Positions 47,302 to 55,721 of a stretch of DNA of 64,000 bases are shown here, piece after piece. The DNA is from a virus: positions 1-64,000 of IMG/VR virus record IMGVR_UViG_3300022744_000004; one strand, given 5' to 3'. The position numbers were made by a program, and so were the translations under genes. Every line of letters starts with the position of its first letter. Within the stretch, counting starts at the first letter, position 1. A model generated the notes under the pieces. It was not told the origin of the DNA, searched no databases, and was given only the letters and a program-made list of their open reading frames with translations.

Positions 47302-48297
47302 TTACTCGTCGTCCCACTCGGCCAAGGTCTTGGCAACGCCGTTGGCGGGCGCTGCGGCAGCGGCCTTCACAGGTGTAGCCTTGACTACCGGCTCAGCGGT
47401 TTCGCCTTCGTCATCCTCTGCGGGCAGCGGAGCGGGTTTGGCCTTGGCTGCCTTCTTCGCAGGTGCGGGTGCTGGGGCTTCGTCTTCCTCTTCCGGCTCG
47501 GGCGCAGGAGCGGCCTTGGTCTTAGCCTTGGGCGGTGCGCCCTCCATACCGAAGCCAGCGGGAGCCGCAGGCTGCACGCCGTCCTGCTGCGATACCGTCA
47601 TGGTGATCGCACTGATAGCTTCAGGCGAAGCGCCCTTCTCGCTGGTGGTGGCGAACTCGTCGTCGGTCAGCCAGCGCATGGGCTTGAAGAACAGCTTGGG
47701 CACCGGAGCCTTGGTGTCGAACTTCATGCGGGTGATCAGCATGGTGGGGTCAACGCCTTGGGCGATCAGGTTGCGGGCATAGTCCTGCAGCGGACGGTTC
47801 TCGCCATCGGCCTTGCCGAAGATCGAAGTGGCGGCCAGCGTGAGCTGCATCACATCACCTTCCATATCGTTTGCCAACACGACAGCCAAGCGCTGGCTGA
47901 AGCGGCAGGCACGCGAGTCGCCTTGACCGGAACCCTTCACGTTCTGCGGGCACTGAGCGCAGTTGGCGCACTGCGGTGCCTTGATGCTGGCATCGGGCTT
48001 GTCGCCGTCAGCAGACCAGCAGGTGGGTGCGGTTGCCTGACCTTCCACATAGGTGCCAACGTAATAAGTGCGCGACACCTTGGGTGCGGTGTTGACGATG
48101 ACCACATCCAGATAGCGGTCTTCGATGGATGCGACCTCCTTGCCATTGGCAATCAGACGGAACACGCCGCCCTTGATGGAGATGCGCTTACCGGATTGAC
48201 CGCCGCCACCAGCGAGGGCTTTGGCTGCGTCAGAGATAACGCCCTTACGTGCAAAGGCAGGGAGTTGTGCGGGGTTGAAAATAGCTACGTTGCTCAT
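47302..48297 (-). CDS. Single-stranded DNA-binding-like protein (putative)
   Basis: A 331-residue protein with a compact N-terminal domain (1-240) and a long Pro/Ala/Lys/Glu-rich linker ending in an acidic tail Glu-Trp-Asp-Asp-Glu, the hallmark of SSB-type proteins that recruit partners. Cys93, Cys110, Cys113, Cys116 and Cys131 could bind zinc. It lies between replication genes. Start: AGAGGAAATC ATG. SSB role is inferred from tail and context; sequence is unlike E. coli SSB. Confidence 0.65.
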   Translation of the reverse strand: MSNVAIFNPAQLPAFARKGVISDAAKALAGGGGQSGKRISIKGGVFRLIANGKEVASIEDRYLDVVIVNTAPKVSRTYYVGTYVEGQATAPTCWSADGDKPDASIKAPQCANCAQCPQNVKGSGQGDSRACRFSQRLAVVLANDMEGDVMQLTLAATSIFGKADGENRPLQDYARNLIAQGVDPTMLITRMKFDTKAPVPKLFFKPMRWLTDDEFATTSEKGASPEAISAITMTVSQQDGVQPAAPAGFGMEGAPPKAKTKAAPAPEPEEEDEAPAPAPAKKAAKAKPAPLPAEDDEGETAEPVVKATPVKAAAAAPANGVAKTLAEWDDE

Positions 48298-48311
48298 GAT
48301 TTCCTCTAGGG

Positions 48312-48779
48312 TTACTTACGGGGTTTGGTCACACTAACTTCAAGCTCGGACATGGTGTTCAGTCCGGGCGGTACGAGTCCGGGGTTCTTTTCCAAGAACT
48401 CGGACATATTGCGTTGCGCGATGCGCTTCTCCAGCAGGAAGCCTGCATCGTTATCGTGAATGAAACGGTACATCGCATCCCAATCCTGCGCATAGAAGCG
48501 CATGGTGGTCTTCAACGTAACCGTACCAAAGTTGGTCTTCATACCCGTGCCGCCAGCAGCACGAAGGATGTCCTTCATTGCGCCTGCGACTTCGGCTTGT
48601 TGACCTTTAAGGCGTGCATCTTCTGTCTCGAACAGGCGCGTCAGTTCAGCACGCTTGTCACGGATTTTGACGTACACCTTCGTCAGACGATCCATCGTCA
48701 CGCCAGTCTCCGCGATGTCAGCGACATCTTTGTAGACCGCGATCTGCTGGTCGGTTGTCAGTTCATCTTCATCTTTCAT
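48312..48779 (-). CDS. Hypothetical replication-region protein
   Basis: A 155-residue protein with an acidic start, a helical middle with Gly-Gly-Thr-Gly and a beta/alpha C-terminus containing Phe-Tyr-Ala-Gln-Asp-Trp and Asn-Met-Ser-Glu-Phe-Leu-Glu-Lys-Asn-Pro, then Leu-Val-Pro-Pro-Gly-Leu-Asn-Thr. This pattern recurs in phage proteins next to SSB or recombination genes. Function unknown. A TATAAT promoter candidate lies upstream. Confidence 0.65.
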   Translation of the reverse strand: MKDEDELTTDQQIAVYKDVADIAETGVTMDRLTKVYVKIRDKRAELTRLFETEDARLKGQQAEVAGAMKDILRAAGGTGMKTNFGTVTLKTTMRFYAQDWDAMYRFIHDNDAGFLLEKRIAQRNMSEFLEKNPGLVPPGLNTMSELEVSVTKPRK

Positions 48780-48807
48780 ATGTCACTCCAATTTTTGTTG
48801 TGGTGTG

Positions 48808-48837
48808 ATTATACACACTTTGTCCAGTTCTTTACAA
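48808..48837 (-). promoter_or_regulatory. Sigma-70-type promoter candidate (leftward)
   Basis: On the leftward strand TTGTAA is followed by an 18-base spacer and a perfect TATAAT. The transcript would start about 20 bases before the GGAGTGACATATG start of the 155-residue gene. It sits in the AT-rich 67-base gap after the helicase gene. Confidence 0.55.
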
Positions 48838-48846
48838 ATTATTTTT

Positions 48847-50409
48847 TCATTTGTTGATCCCCAGTTCTTCGTCAAACATCTCGGTGAGAAGCGTATGGTC
48901 GTTGACGCGGGCGTCCATAGCTTTGAACATCTTCTTCTCGATGGGGCTGCTCTCGATGTGGATCACAGTCACCTTGTCAGAGGTCTGCCCCTTGCGGTCG
49001 GCACGGGCGATAGCTTGCGTGTACAACTCCACTGACATGAGCGGGCCGAAGAACACCACCGTGTCGGCAGCGGTCAGCGTGATACCGTGCGCCGTTGCCT
49101 GCGCCTGCATGACCATGACGTTGGGGCTGTCGGTGTTCTGAAACGCATTGATCAGCTCGCCGCGCTTGCTGGCCGTCACGCCACCGTGGATCACGCCCAC
49201 GTTATGCCCGGCCTTGGTCAGGTACTCTTCGATGGCGCTGATGCTGGAGCGGTACGTGGCGAAGATGATGACCTTGCGGTTTGTCTCCTCCAAGATTTCC
49301 GACAGCAGCTTCATGCGCGGGCTGGCATCGAACACTACCACTTCGCCATCTTCCGAGTACACGCCACCGCAACTGATCTGCAACAGCTTGTTCACGACAG
49401 CCGCCTTGTTCACGGCGCTGATCACTTGGCCTGCGGCCACCACCAGCATCTCGTTCTTGATCTTGTCGTAATACTTCTGCTGCATCGGTGTGAGCGGCAC
49501 TTCGCGTGTGGTCTTCAACACGGGCGGCAGATCGAGGCAGTCCTTCTTGGAGAAACGTATCGCCGGTTGCAGTGCGTTGAACACCAAGTCTTTGGCGTTG
49601 GGCTTGGGTGCCCACTTGAACATCGTGATCTTGTTCATCACCTTGTCGCGCCACGCTGTGAGGTAGTTCGGCACGGCGCTGGGGTTCACCAGCTTCGCCA
49701 GCCCATACGCATTTACCGGCGACTGTGCAGCCGGTGTGCCTGTCATCATCCACAGGAACGTATCGGGGCGAAGAATCTTCGCCAACGTCTTCCAACGCTT
49801 GGTGGTAGGCAGCGCGTAGGCGTTGGCCTCGTCCACGATGATGAGGTCGAAGCGACCGTCAGCAATGATGTCGTCGGCCACCAAGTTCAGCCCATCGTAG
49901 TTGATGATCACGAACTCGTAGTTGCCCCGCACCATCTCTGCACGGCGCGATGCCTGCGCATGGTGGGCCACGATGGCGCTGCGATGGATGATGCTGTTGT
50001 TGATGTCGCCCATCCATGCCGAGTGCATGATGGACAGTGGGCAGATGATGAGCACGCGCCGGATTTCGCCACGGTTCATCAGGTAGTCTGCCGCCCACAA
50101 AGAGCTAATCGTCTTTGCGGTGCCGGGGTCGTTGAACACGAATGCACGGCGGTGCATGGTGAGGAACCCAGCGGTTACCTTCTGGTGCGCCATCGGCTTG
50201 TACCGGCCCGGCCAGTTGTACTTGCGCTCAATGGGCGAGGGTATATCTTTGAAACCCAAGTTCTTCAAGACCCGTGCTTCGTCAAGACCCCAATACACCA
50301 TGACCTCATATCCACCTTGGACTGGGGTAACGTGGTGCTTGGGAATAATCTTGAACTTGCCGGGATCGCGCACGCGAAAACGCAGTGCGGTGTTATCCAC
50401 AACTTCCAT
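48847..50409 (-). CDS. SNF2/DEAD-type helicase
   Basis: A 520-residue superfamily 2 helicase. The Walker A region reads Asn-Asp-Pro-Gly-Thr-Ala-Lys-Thr (93-100), with Ala where Gly is usual. Motif II is Val-Asp-Glu-Ala-Asn (192-196), then Gly-Thr-Pro (motif III) and a second RecA domain ending in Ala-Ile-Ala-Arg-Ala-Asp-Arg-Lys-Gly-Gln (motif VI). This is the SNF2-like form found in phage replication operons. It may remodel replication forks or displace proteins. AAGGAAG precedes ATG. Confidence 0.85.
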   Translation of the reverse strand: MEVVDNTALRFRVRDPGKFKIIPKHHVTPVQGGYEVMVYWGLDEARVLKNLGFKDIPSPIERKYNWPGRYKPMAHQKVTAGFLTMHRRAFVFNDPGTAKTISSLWAADYLMNRGEIRRVLIICPLSIMHSAWMGDINNSIIHRSAIVAHHAQASRRAEMVRGNYEFVIINYDGLNLVADDIIADGRFDLIIVDEANAYALPTTKRWKTLAKILRPDTFLWMMTGTPAAQSPVNAYGLAKLVNPSAVPNYLTAWRDKVMNKITMFKWAPKPNAKDLVFNALQPAIRFSKKDCLDLPPVLKTTREVPLTPMQQKYYDKIKNEMLVVAAGQVISAVNKAAVVNKLLQISCGGVYSEDGEVVVFDASPRMKLLSEILEETNRKVIIFATYRSSISAIEEYLTKAGHNVGVIHGGVTASKRGELINAFQNTDSPNVMVMQAQATAHGITLTAADTVVFFGPLMSVELYTQAIARADRKGQTSDKVTVIHIESSPIEKKMFKAMDARVNDHTLLTEMFDEELGINK

Positions 50410-50480
50410 GATCTTCCTTAACAGTGATGTACCTCCAACGCTATGCAGATGGAGGCCGCTTGCCGCGACTACGGCTTACT

Positions 50481-50996
50481 TCATTCTACTGCTTTCGCAG
50501 TTCCGTGCAAGGGGTGGTATTCAAACTTAACTTCAGCAGCTTTTCTGGCAGCGACCGCTTCTTCGTATGTCTTAAATGTACCAAGCCAAACACGCTTCGC
50601 ATCATGGCTTATATATGCACGCCATGCGTACCCCCGATTGAAGACACCGGGGTGCCCAGTAGTATTGTTGTCGTTCATGCGCCTATTCCGCATGTTTACA
50701 CTACGCGTGGCAGTCCGTAGGTTGCTGAGTACGTTGTTGGTACTGCAACCGTCTATGTGATCTATCTCTTCGGGAATTTCATCGTGCACAAGCTGCCAGA
50801 TAAGACGGTGCGCGGAGTAGTTATGCCCTTTGTAGAACACAACAACGTACGGCTTCCCGTGCTTTACCGCAACGCAGCCTGCTTCGTGCCCCGCAAACCT
50901 GCGGTCAAAAGACGGAAGCCCTCTAGGTAGCCATACTAGCTGTCCAGACGTACTGTCATAGCGTAACAATGTGCGTAGTATTTCGGTAGGTATCAT
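50481..50996 (-). CDS. HNH-AP2 homing-type endonuclease
   Basis: A 171-residue protein. An HNH_3-type nuclease core at about 60-100 has His63, the Ile-Asp-His-Ile-Asp-Gly motif (His80, Asp82) and Asn88/Asn92. An AP2 DNA-binding domain follows (about 114-155) with Gly-Val-x-Trp, Trp-Arg-Ala and Trp-Leu-Gly-Thr-Phe. This fusion is typical of free-standing phage homing endonucleases. It lacks the TGACATG start signature of its neighbours and is followed by a 71-base gap, fitting a selfish insertion between helicase and nuclease genes. Confidence 0.85.
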   Translation of the reverse strand: MIPTEILRTLLRYDSTSGQLVWLPRGLPSFDRRFAGHEAGCVAVKHGKPYVVVFYKGHNYSAHRLIWQLVHDEIPEEIDHIDGCSTNNVLSNLRTATRSVNMRNRRMNDNNTTGHPGVFNRGYAWRAYISHDAKRVWLGTFKTYEEAVAARKAAEVKFEYHPLHGTAKAVE

Positions 50997-50997
50997 G

Positions 50998-51270
50998 TTA
51001 CTTGTCCACTGGAACCTTGTAGCCCTTGACGCCTTTGCGCCAGTCCCGGTTGGCTTTTTCACTTTCAATTTTTGTATTCCCCGGTACTGTCTTGCCGCCG
51101 CTATCCAGCGCCTTGATGTGGGCGACATCCTTGCCATCGCCCTTGCGCACCTTGCCCGCCTTCATGGCCTGATAGCGAGCCTTGTTTGCTTCCTCCCGCG
51201 CTTCGATGCGCTCGGGACTCTTCTGGTACTTAGCCATGTAGGCAAGTTTTGCTGGCGATGACTTAGGCAT
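50998..51270 (-). CDS. Small HNH-like basic protein
   Basis: A 90-residue basic protein. The C-terminal half has Asp-Val-Ala-His-Ile-Lys-Ala-Leu-Asp-Ser-Gly-Gly, then Asn-Thr-Lys-Ile-Glu-Ser-Glu-Lys-Ala-Asn-Arg-Asp-Trp, which resembles an HNH nuclease metal-binding fold. The N-terminal half is a Lys/Arg-rich helix. It overlaps the PD-(D/E)XK gene stop by one base. Nuclease activity is a hypothesis. Confidence 0.6.
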   Translation of the reverse strand: MPKSSPAKLAYMAKYQKSPERIEAREEANKARYQAMKAGKVRKGDGKDVAHIKALDSGGKTVPGNTKIESEKANRDWRKGVKGYKVPVDK

Positions 51271-51935
51271 TAGACCCTCCGGCCGTTGTATTCACAGGCG
51301 ATGCACGGGCAGTGCTTGCGGCACAGTCCCGAGGACTTTGCGTTCCACACATTATGGTGGAGCGAGGCATCCAGTTTAGCAACTCTCTCGCGCCATTTCC
51401 ACCACAACGTGGCCTGCATGTCCTTGTTCACGCGGTACTTGCGCACGGTGTCGCGCAGCACGAACAGCAAACCGCCCGATACCTGCTTCACATTGGGGAA
51501 GTGCTCGAAGATGAGCAGCGACATCAACATGAGCTGGTCGGTGTCAGGGTACTTGTCGGAGCCGGACTTGTAATCGAACACGCGAGCGGTGTAGTTCTCC
51601 TCGTCCACGATCACCAAGTCGGCAATGCCGCGCACCCAGTAGTCAGGGTCTTTGAAGTCGCACACCGTGCGGTCTTCGCGCACAGCCATCTCCAGCTCGG
51701 GGTACTTCTTGCCCGGCATTGCCGCCAGCATGTCCAGCGTGGGCTGCAGGAACTTGAACTCATCCGTCAGCGGCGTGCCGTTCAGGATGAACTCTTCCGC
51801 AGCCGCGTGCAAGCGTGTGCCGTAGATGGTGGCGTCCGTCTCCTCACGCGGGTAGAGCTTGAGGATTTTGGTTTCGTAATACTGGCGCGGGCATGTCTCG
51901 TATGCCTTGATGCCAGAGTAGCTGTGTTGTGCCAT
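51270..51935 (-). CDS. Cas4/AddB-like PD-(D/E)XK nuclease with Fe-S cysteines
   Basis: A 221-residue nuclease. Cys15 (Tyr-Glu-Thr-Cys-Pro-Arg-Gln) and a C-terminal cluster (Cys205, Cys209, Cys211, Cys214) suggest the 4Fe-4S arrangement of Cas4 and AddB. The catalytic set is His43, Asp106 (Gly-Ile-Ala-Asp-Leu) and Asp121-Tyr-Lys123-Ser-Gly. It likely trims DNA ends in recombination or replication, or aids DNA degradation. The start uses AAGGAGTGACATG. Confidence 0.85.
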   Translation of the reverse strand: MAQHSYSGIKAYETCPRQYYETKILKLYPREETDATIYGTRLHAAAEEFILNGTPLTDEFKFLQPTLDMLAAMPGKKYPELEMAVREDRTVCDFKDPDYWVRGIADLVIVDEENYTARVFDYKSGSDKYPDTDQLMLMSLLIFEHFPNVKQVSGGLLFVLRDTVRKYRVNKDMQATLWWKWRERVAKLDASLHHNVWNAKSSGLCRKHCPCIACEYNGRRV

Positions 51936-51936
51936 G

Positions 51937-52242
51937 TCACTCCTTAAATTTTGCGGTGTCGATCATGTGCGTCAGTCGGCGGCTGAACGCTGTGACAAAC
52001 GCCTCGTCGTCCCAGAGCTTGTGCCCCATGTCGTACAGGATACAGTGAGTTACCTCATGCCAGAACGTCTCATTGGTACCCAGCACACCTGTCTCGCTGC
52101 GCGGCTTACCCTTCCATGTGGTCGAGATTTTCATCACGCCACTGTCGAGGTAGGTCACGCCGTAACGCTTTTTGCCTAAGTCTGGTTTGAGCTGCACAGT
52201 GTACAGCGTCGAACCGATTTTGATTTCACTTGGTATCTTCAT
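51937..52242 (-). CDS. Small HExxH metallopeptidase-like protein
   Basis: A 101-residue protein with His62-Glu-Val-Thr-His66-Cys-Ile-Leu in a helix, a zincin motif (SprT/ImmA-like size), preceded by a small beta sheet and followed by a short helical part. It lies between a nuclease and the polymerase. It may cleave a protein in replication, or be a DNA-protein crosslink protease. The third zinc ligand is not obvious. The start is GGGATGACATG. Confidence 0.75.
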   Translation of the reverse strand: MKIPSEIKIGSTLYTVQLKPDLGKKRYGVTYLDSGVMKISTTWKGKPRSETGVLGTNETFWHEVTHCILYDMGHKLWDDEAFVTAFSRRLTHMIDTAKFKE

Positions 52243-52243
52243 G

Positions 52244-54244
52244 TCATCCCTTCGCAAGTCCATACCGTTTGTTGTACCCAACGTCCGCATTGAGCGGGAT
52301 GCCGGGCATCCACTTGGGCACCTGAATCATTTGCTCCTTGATCCAAGCGCTCCCCTCCGCTGCGCCAGCCTCTGGCACCAGCACGAGTCCTTCGTCATGC
52401 ACTGTCCCCTTCACAGGGAAGCGCTTCTGCACGCGCAACAGGCCGTCCGTCATCACGATGCGGGCCAGTCCTTGCGTGGTGTTGTTCGCCAGCAAACCAG
52501 CGTACAGCTTCTTGCGCAGCTTGCCGGTGCTGAATGAATACTGCACACGACCCTTCTCATCCTTCTCTTCCTTGATGTCGCGGTAATACATCCGCATCCC
52601 GTTGACCATCTCGATCTCGCCCTTGCGGAACGTGAGCACGCCCTTGTGGTTGTACTCGTTGCCTTCGATCAGGCTGTGCACGATGAGGTTGCCCAGCAAC
52701 TCCCAATAGCCTGCTACCGGGTGTGCCGCTGCGCGGTACTTGTCGATGATGGCCTTGGCTGCAAGGCAGTGGATCAGCAGCTCTTCATCGGTGCAGGTGT
52801 GGGCTATCTTCTCCATCTTCTTCAGGTTCTCGCCGTTGCTGATGAAGGCGCTGACCTGATTGCCGGTCACACCCAACTGCTTGGCATCGGCCTTGGTGTA
52901 GCGTTGCGGCGGCGCACCGAGGAAGCCTGTCAGGAGCTGCCCAGCGAACGAGGCCCAGCCAAGCTGATACCCAGCGCCCAACAACGCGGACTTCGCGCTC
53001 TGACGCAGCAGCGGGTGGCTCTCTTTGGTCAAGCCGGGGATGCTGAACATCGTTGCGCCAAACGTAGCATAGGGATCGCCACCGGCACGGAAGATGTCAA
53101 GCATCTCATCGTAGTCCGACAGCCACGCCAGCACACGCGGCTCAATCTGTGACAAGTCACCAGCGCAGATCACATAACCATCCGGTGCCATGATCGACTT
53201 ACGCAGGAACGAGCCGCGCTTCATGTTCTGCATGTTGATGTTGCCGGTGGCAGCGTACCGTCCAGTACCCGCGCCGTAGTAGTGCAGTGGCACCGGCAGG
53301 CAACCGCGCTTGGAGATGTCGATGAACCGCTGTGCGCGTGTGCGCTCCAGTGTGGACTTCACCTTCAGGCGGGCTTCGCACATCAGGGCGGCGTCTTCGT
53401 TGTCGCCGTTGAGCAGTGCTTGGAACAGCGCATCTGTCTTGGCAAACGCATAGGTCAGCTTGCCGGTTGTCTTGCTCACCTTCTGCGGCGGCTCGATGCC
53501 GAGGCTGCGCAGTACATCAGCAAACATATCGTTGCTTGCCAGTTGGGTAGGCTCCACGCTCACCTTCGTCAGCGCAGCGGCCAGCTTGTCGTTCTCCTCC
53601 ACCAGCGCCTTCTCCAACAGCTCCCGATCCAGCTCGAACTCCGGCTCGGTGAACATACGCAGGGTCATGTCGATCAGGCGCAGCTCCTTGGTGGGGTATG
53701 ACCCGGCGGTGCTGCCGTCGGGGAACACACGCATCAGCAGCTTGCCGAAAATCTGTTCGCACAAGTACACGTCATGCTTGCAGTATTCGGCCAGTTCTTT
53801 TTCAGTCTGCGCATCAAGCTCGCGCAGCCCATCGGTGCTGTACACAGCGCGACCCTTGGGCGGGTAGCCATAGGCTTCGGCCAGTTTCGCTAAGCTGTTA
53901 CCGGCTTCACTTCCACGCATAGCGCGGGCCATTGATAGCGTGTCGAAGATGAAGCATGGGTTGACGCCGTAACGCAGGGACAGGATGCCCACGTCGAACA
54001 TGGCGTTGTGCCCCACCACCGCAGTCTTAGTCCAGTCGTACATCGACAGAATCTTTGGCAACTCTGCGTAGGTGTACCACTGCGTCTTCGTGTCTGCTCC
54101 GACTTCGTGGATGCAGGCACCGTGGGCGTGGAAGCGGTCATCACGGATGTACTCCTCGGTTGTCATCTTGCTGAGCGTGTATTCCTTTGAGTCCCAAAAG
54201 GTTTCAAAGTCGATACACAGGATTGTCTTATACGGTTGTGCCAT
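52244..54244 (-). CDS. Family A DNA polymerase with 3'-5' exonuclease
   Basis: A 666-residue polymerase. The exonuclease domain has Asp12-Phe-Glu14 (Ile-Asp-Phe-Glu-Thr) and later His/Asp motifs, including Asp158. The polymerase domain has motif A with Asp363 (Ala-Gly-Asp-Leu-Ser-Gln-Ile-Glu), motif B (Arg414 to Gly-Tyr at 425-426, with Lys418) and motif C Val-His616-Asp617-Glu618. Length matches short phage PolA enzymes. It copies the genome with the primase-helicase and SSB-like protein. Confidence 0.95.
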   Translation of the reverse strand: MAQPYKTILCIDFETFWDSKEYTLSKMTTEEYIRDDRFHAHGACIHEVGADTKTQWYTYAELPKILSMYDWTKTAVVGHNAMFDVGILSLRYGVNPCFIFDTLSMARAMRGSEAGNSLAKLAEAYGYPPKGRAVYSTDGLRELDAQTEKELAEYCKHDVYLCEQIFGKLLMRVFPDGSTAGSYPTKELRLIDMTLRMFTEPEFELDRELLEKALVEENDKLAAALTKVSVEPTQLASNDMFADVLRSLGIEPPQKVSKTTGKLTYAFAKTDALFQALLNGDNEDAALMCEARLKVKSTLERTRAQRFIDISKRGCLPVPLHYYGAGTGRYAATGNINMQNMKRGSFLRKSIMAPDGYVICAGDLSQIEPRVLAWLSDYDEMLDIFRAGGDPYATFGATMFSIPGLTKESHPLLRQSAKSALLGAGYQLGWASFAGQLLTGFLGAPPQRYTKADAKQLGVTGNQVSAFISNGENLKKMEKIAHTCTDEELLIHCLAAKAIIDKYRAAAHPVAGYWELLGNLIVHSLIEGNEYNHKGVLTFRKGEIEMVNGMRMYYRDIKEEKDEKGRVQYSFSTGKLRKKLYAGLLANNTTQGLARIVMTDGLLRVQKRFPVKGTVHDEGLVLVPEAGAAEGSAWIKEQMIQVPKWMPGIPLNADVGYNKRYGLAKG

Positions 54245-54482
54245 GTTTGTCCTTCATGTCGTTGTAGCGCACCTCTACTGCGAGTAGCATGTTGTTCATT
54301 ATTTCAATGCGGTCTTTTACAAGTGGCGGGTCTGTTTCATCCCAGTCCACGCGCAGCATGTTGTAGCCAAGTAGTGCATCACGCACCACGCTGAAGTTGT
54401 CGCGTCCATCGATGCGAAAATGCCCGCACAGGATGCCTTGCGGCAGCCGTGCGTCGGCACTGATGTACCACGTAACTTTCAC
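54228..54482 (-). CDS. Hypothetical small protein (GTG start)
   Basis: An 84-residue protein starting at GTG in overlap with the preceding stop. It has a beta-strand-rich start with Tyr-Ile-Ser-Ala-Asp and a Met/Glu/Asn-rich helical end. It overlaps the polymerase start by 17 bases. No family recognised. Confidence 0.6.
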   Translation of the reverse strand: MKVTWYISADARLPQGILCGHFRIDGRDNFSVVRDALLGYNMLRVDWDETDPPLVKDRIEIMNNMLLAVEVRYNDMKDKHGTTV

Positions 54483-54733
54483 TGCACCACCTCGGGCGTG
54501 TCTGCGTAGAAGCGGCGGCCAATAGCCTGCGCTGTTGCCAGCATCGGGCCGACGATGAACTGGTTGCCGCAGGACATCAGCATGGCTTGTCCACCACCAT
54601 CTTCGTCGTACACGACGATCATCGCGCCGCGCTCGCTGCTGATGGTGCGCACCGCTGCACTGGCGATAGCCAGCACCGTGTGCTGCTCCTCTTCGCTTAG
54701 GGCGAGGAGTTGTGTTTTGAATTCATCTTCCAT
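54479..54733 (-). CDS. Hypothetical small protein
   Basis: An 84-residue protein after GGAAATGACATG. An acidic helical N-terminus is followed by a beta hairpin with Ile-Val-Val-Tyr-Asp-Glu-Asp-Gly-Gly-Gly and a helix with Gly-Pro-Met-Leu-Ala-Thr-Ala. Related small proteins occur near phage polymerases. Function unknown. Confidence 0.6.
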   Translation of the reverse strand: MEDEFKTQLLALSEEEQHTVLAIASAAVRTISSERGAMIVVYDEDGGGQAMLMSCGNQFIVGPMLATAQAIGRRFYADTPEVVQ

Positions 54734-55029
54734 GTCATTTCCTTGATTAGTTCTATGAGGTCGCACAGTTCTTCCAAATTGTTTTCGCGGGCCACAAAAG
54801 CCAGCCCGCCTGATTCTTCGATCATCTGCATCTCGCGCTCTTGCAGCGCGGTTGGTTTGCCCTTACCAGCCTTGCACTCGATTGCCAAGAAGCGCCCGCT
54901 GGGGCAGGCGATGATGTCTGGTATCCCGGCGCGGCCGTAGCCAACGCCGGGCGGCATGAAGTAGTAGATGCCCCGCTCAACGAGCAGGCGCTTCACCGCT
55001 GTCTTGACTTTCGACTCAGGCGTTGCCAT
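54697..55029 (-). CDS. VRR-NUC nuclease
   Basis: A 110-residue stand-alone VRR-NUC domain: Gly-Ile-Pro-Asp38-Ile-Ile, Ala-Ile-Glu51-Cys-Lys53 and Gln63, the catalytic set of this PD-(D/E)XK family. It probably cuts branched or replication intermediates. An upstream TTG is an alternative start. The 3' end overlaps the next gene by 37 bases. Confidence 0.88.
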   Translation of the reverse strand: MATPESKVKTAVKRLLVERGIYYFMPPGVGYGRAGIPDIIACPSGRFLAIECKAGKGKPTALQEREMQMIEESGGLAFVARENNLEELCDLIELIKEMTWKMNSKHNSSP

Positions 55030-55537
55030 TTGCAATCTTCACTACGTGGCGGGCCTGATGTACTGCGTCATCGAGCGCGTTGTGCTTCACGCCTTCAAAC
55101 GGGTCGGCCTCAATGTGTTTGTACAAAGCCTTCACCGTGCGGTAGCAGCGGTCGCCCCAATAGGGCCAAGGCTTATCCAGCTTGATTGCCCGATACGCGC
55201 TGTCGAGCAGTACGTTGTCAAACGTAGCGCCGTTACCCCACAGGCACGCCCCCTTGGGGAACCAGCCGCAGAAGTCGTGCAGCGCATCGTGCAACGCGTC
55301 ACCCTTTTGGGTGAACACATGACGCGCATCGGCGCTCTGGTTCATCCACCACTCCACCGTGGACACGTCCATCGTCAAGCCTGCGCGTACACAAGACTGT
55401 GCATCAATGCGCCGGTAGAAGGTGCTGATCACGCCACCTTCATTGAACTGGGCTGCGCCCAGAGAAATGATCACAGAGCCGGGCGCAGTGCCCAGCGTCT
55501 CCAGATCAACCATTACGTGCATTCCGTCCAGTTTCAT
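55016..55537 (-). CDS. DEDD 3'-5' exonuclease (Rv2179c-like)
   Basis: A 173-residue exonuclease. Motifs are Val-Asp11-Leu-Glu13-Thr-Leu-Gly, Asn-Gly-Ala-Thr-Phe-Asp107, and His152-Asn-Ala-Leu-Asp156-Asp-Ala at the end, fitting the DEDDh family (Rv2179c-like). It may degrade RNA or DNA ends during replication or host RNA turnover. Its start overlaps the upstream gene. Confidence 0.88.
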   Translation of the reverse strand: MKLDGMHVMVDLETLGTAPGSVIISLGAAQFNEGGVISTFYRRIDAQSCVRAGLTMDVSTVEWWMNQSADARHVFTQKGDALHDALHDFCGWFPKGACLWGNGATFDNVLLDSAYRAIKLDKPWPYWGDRCYRTVKALYKHIEADPFEGVKHNALDDAVHQARHVVKIANGNA

Positions 55538-55721
55538 CGTCCATCTCCTGTAAAAGTCTTTTCAAATAAACCGCTTGGTCGAGGCATTCCTCGTAGGCGT
55601 GTTGCACCCATTGGCGCTGTGTCAGCTTGTTTCCTGCCAATGTAGTGCCGTACTTCTTGATGCCCATCTGCTGGCGGTAGCGGATGTCAACGCACACAAG
55701 GGCTTCGGTGTCTTCGATCAT
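55506..55721 (-). CDS. Small MazG-like or nucleotide-metabolism protein (putative)
   Basis: A 71-residue protein with an Ile-Arg-Tyr-Arg-Gln-Gln-Met-Gly-Ile-Lys-Lys-Tyr-Gly-Thr stretch and a helix His-Ala-Tyr-Glu-Glu-Cys-Leu-Asp-Gln-Ala-Val-Tyr-Leu-Lys. This is a recurrent small phage protein with MazG-like helices. Enzyme activity is not established. Confidence 0.65.
   Translation of the reverse strand: MIEDTEALVCVDIRYRQQMGIKKYGTTLAGNKLTQRQWVQHAYEECLDQAVYLKRLLQEMDDETGRNARNG

Noticed and set aside
48851-50421. Long rightward frames opposite the helicase
   Set aside because: Compositional shadows of the leftward helicase with no start signals.
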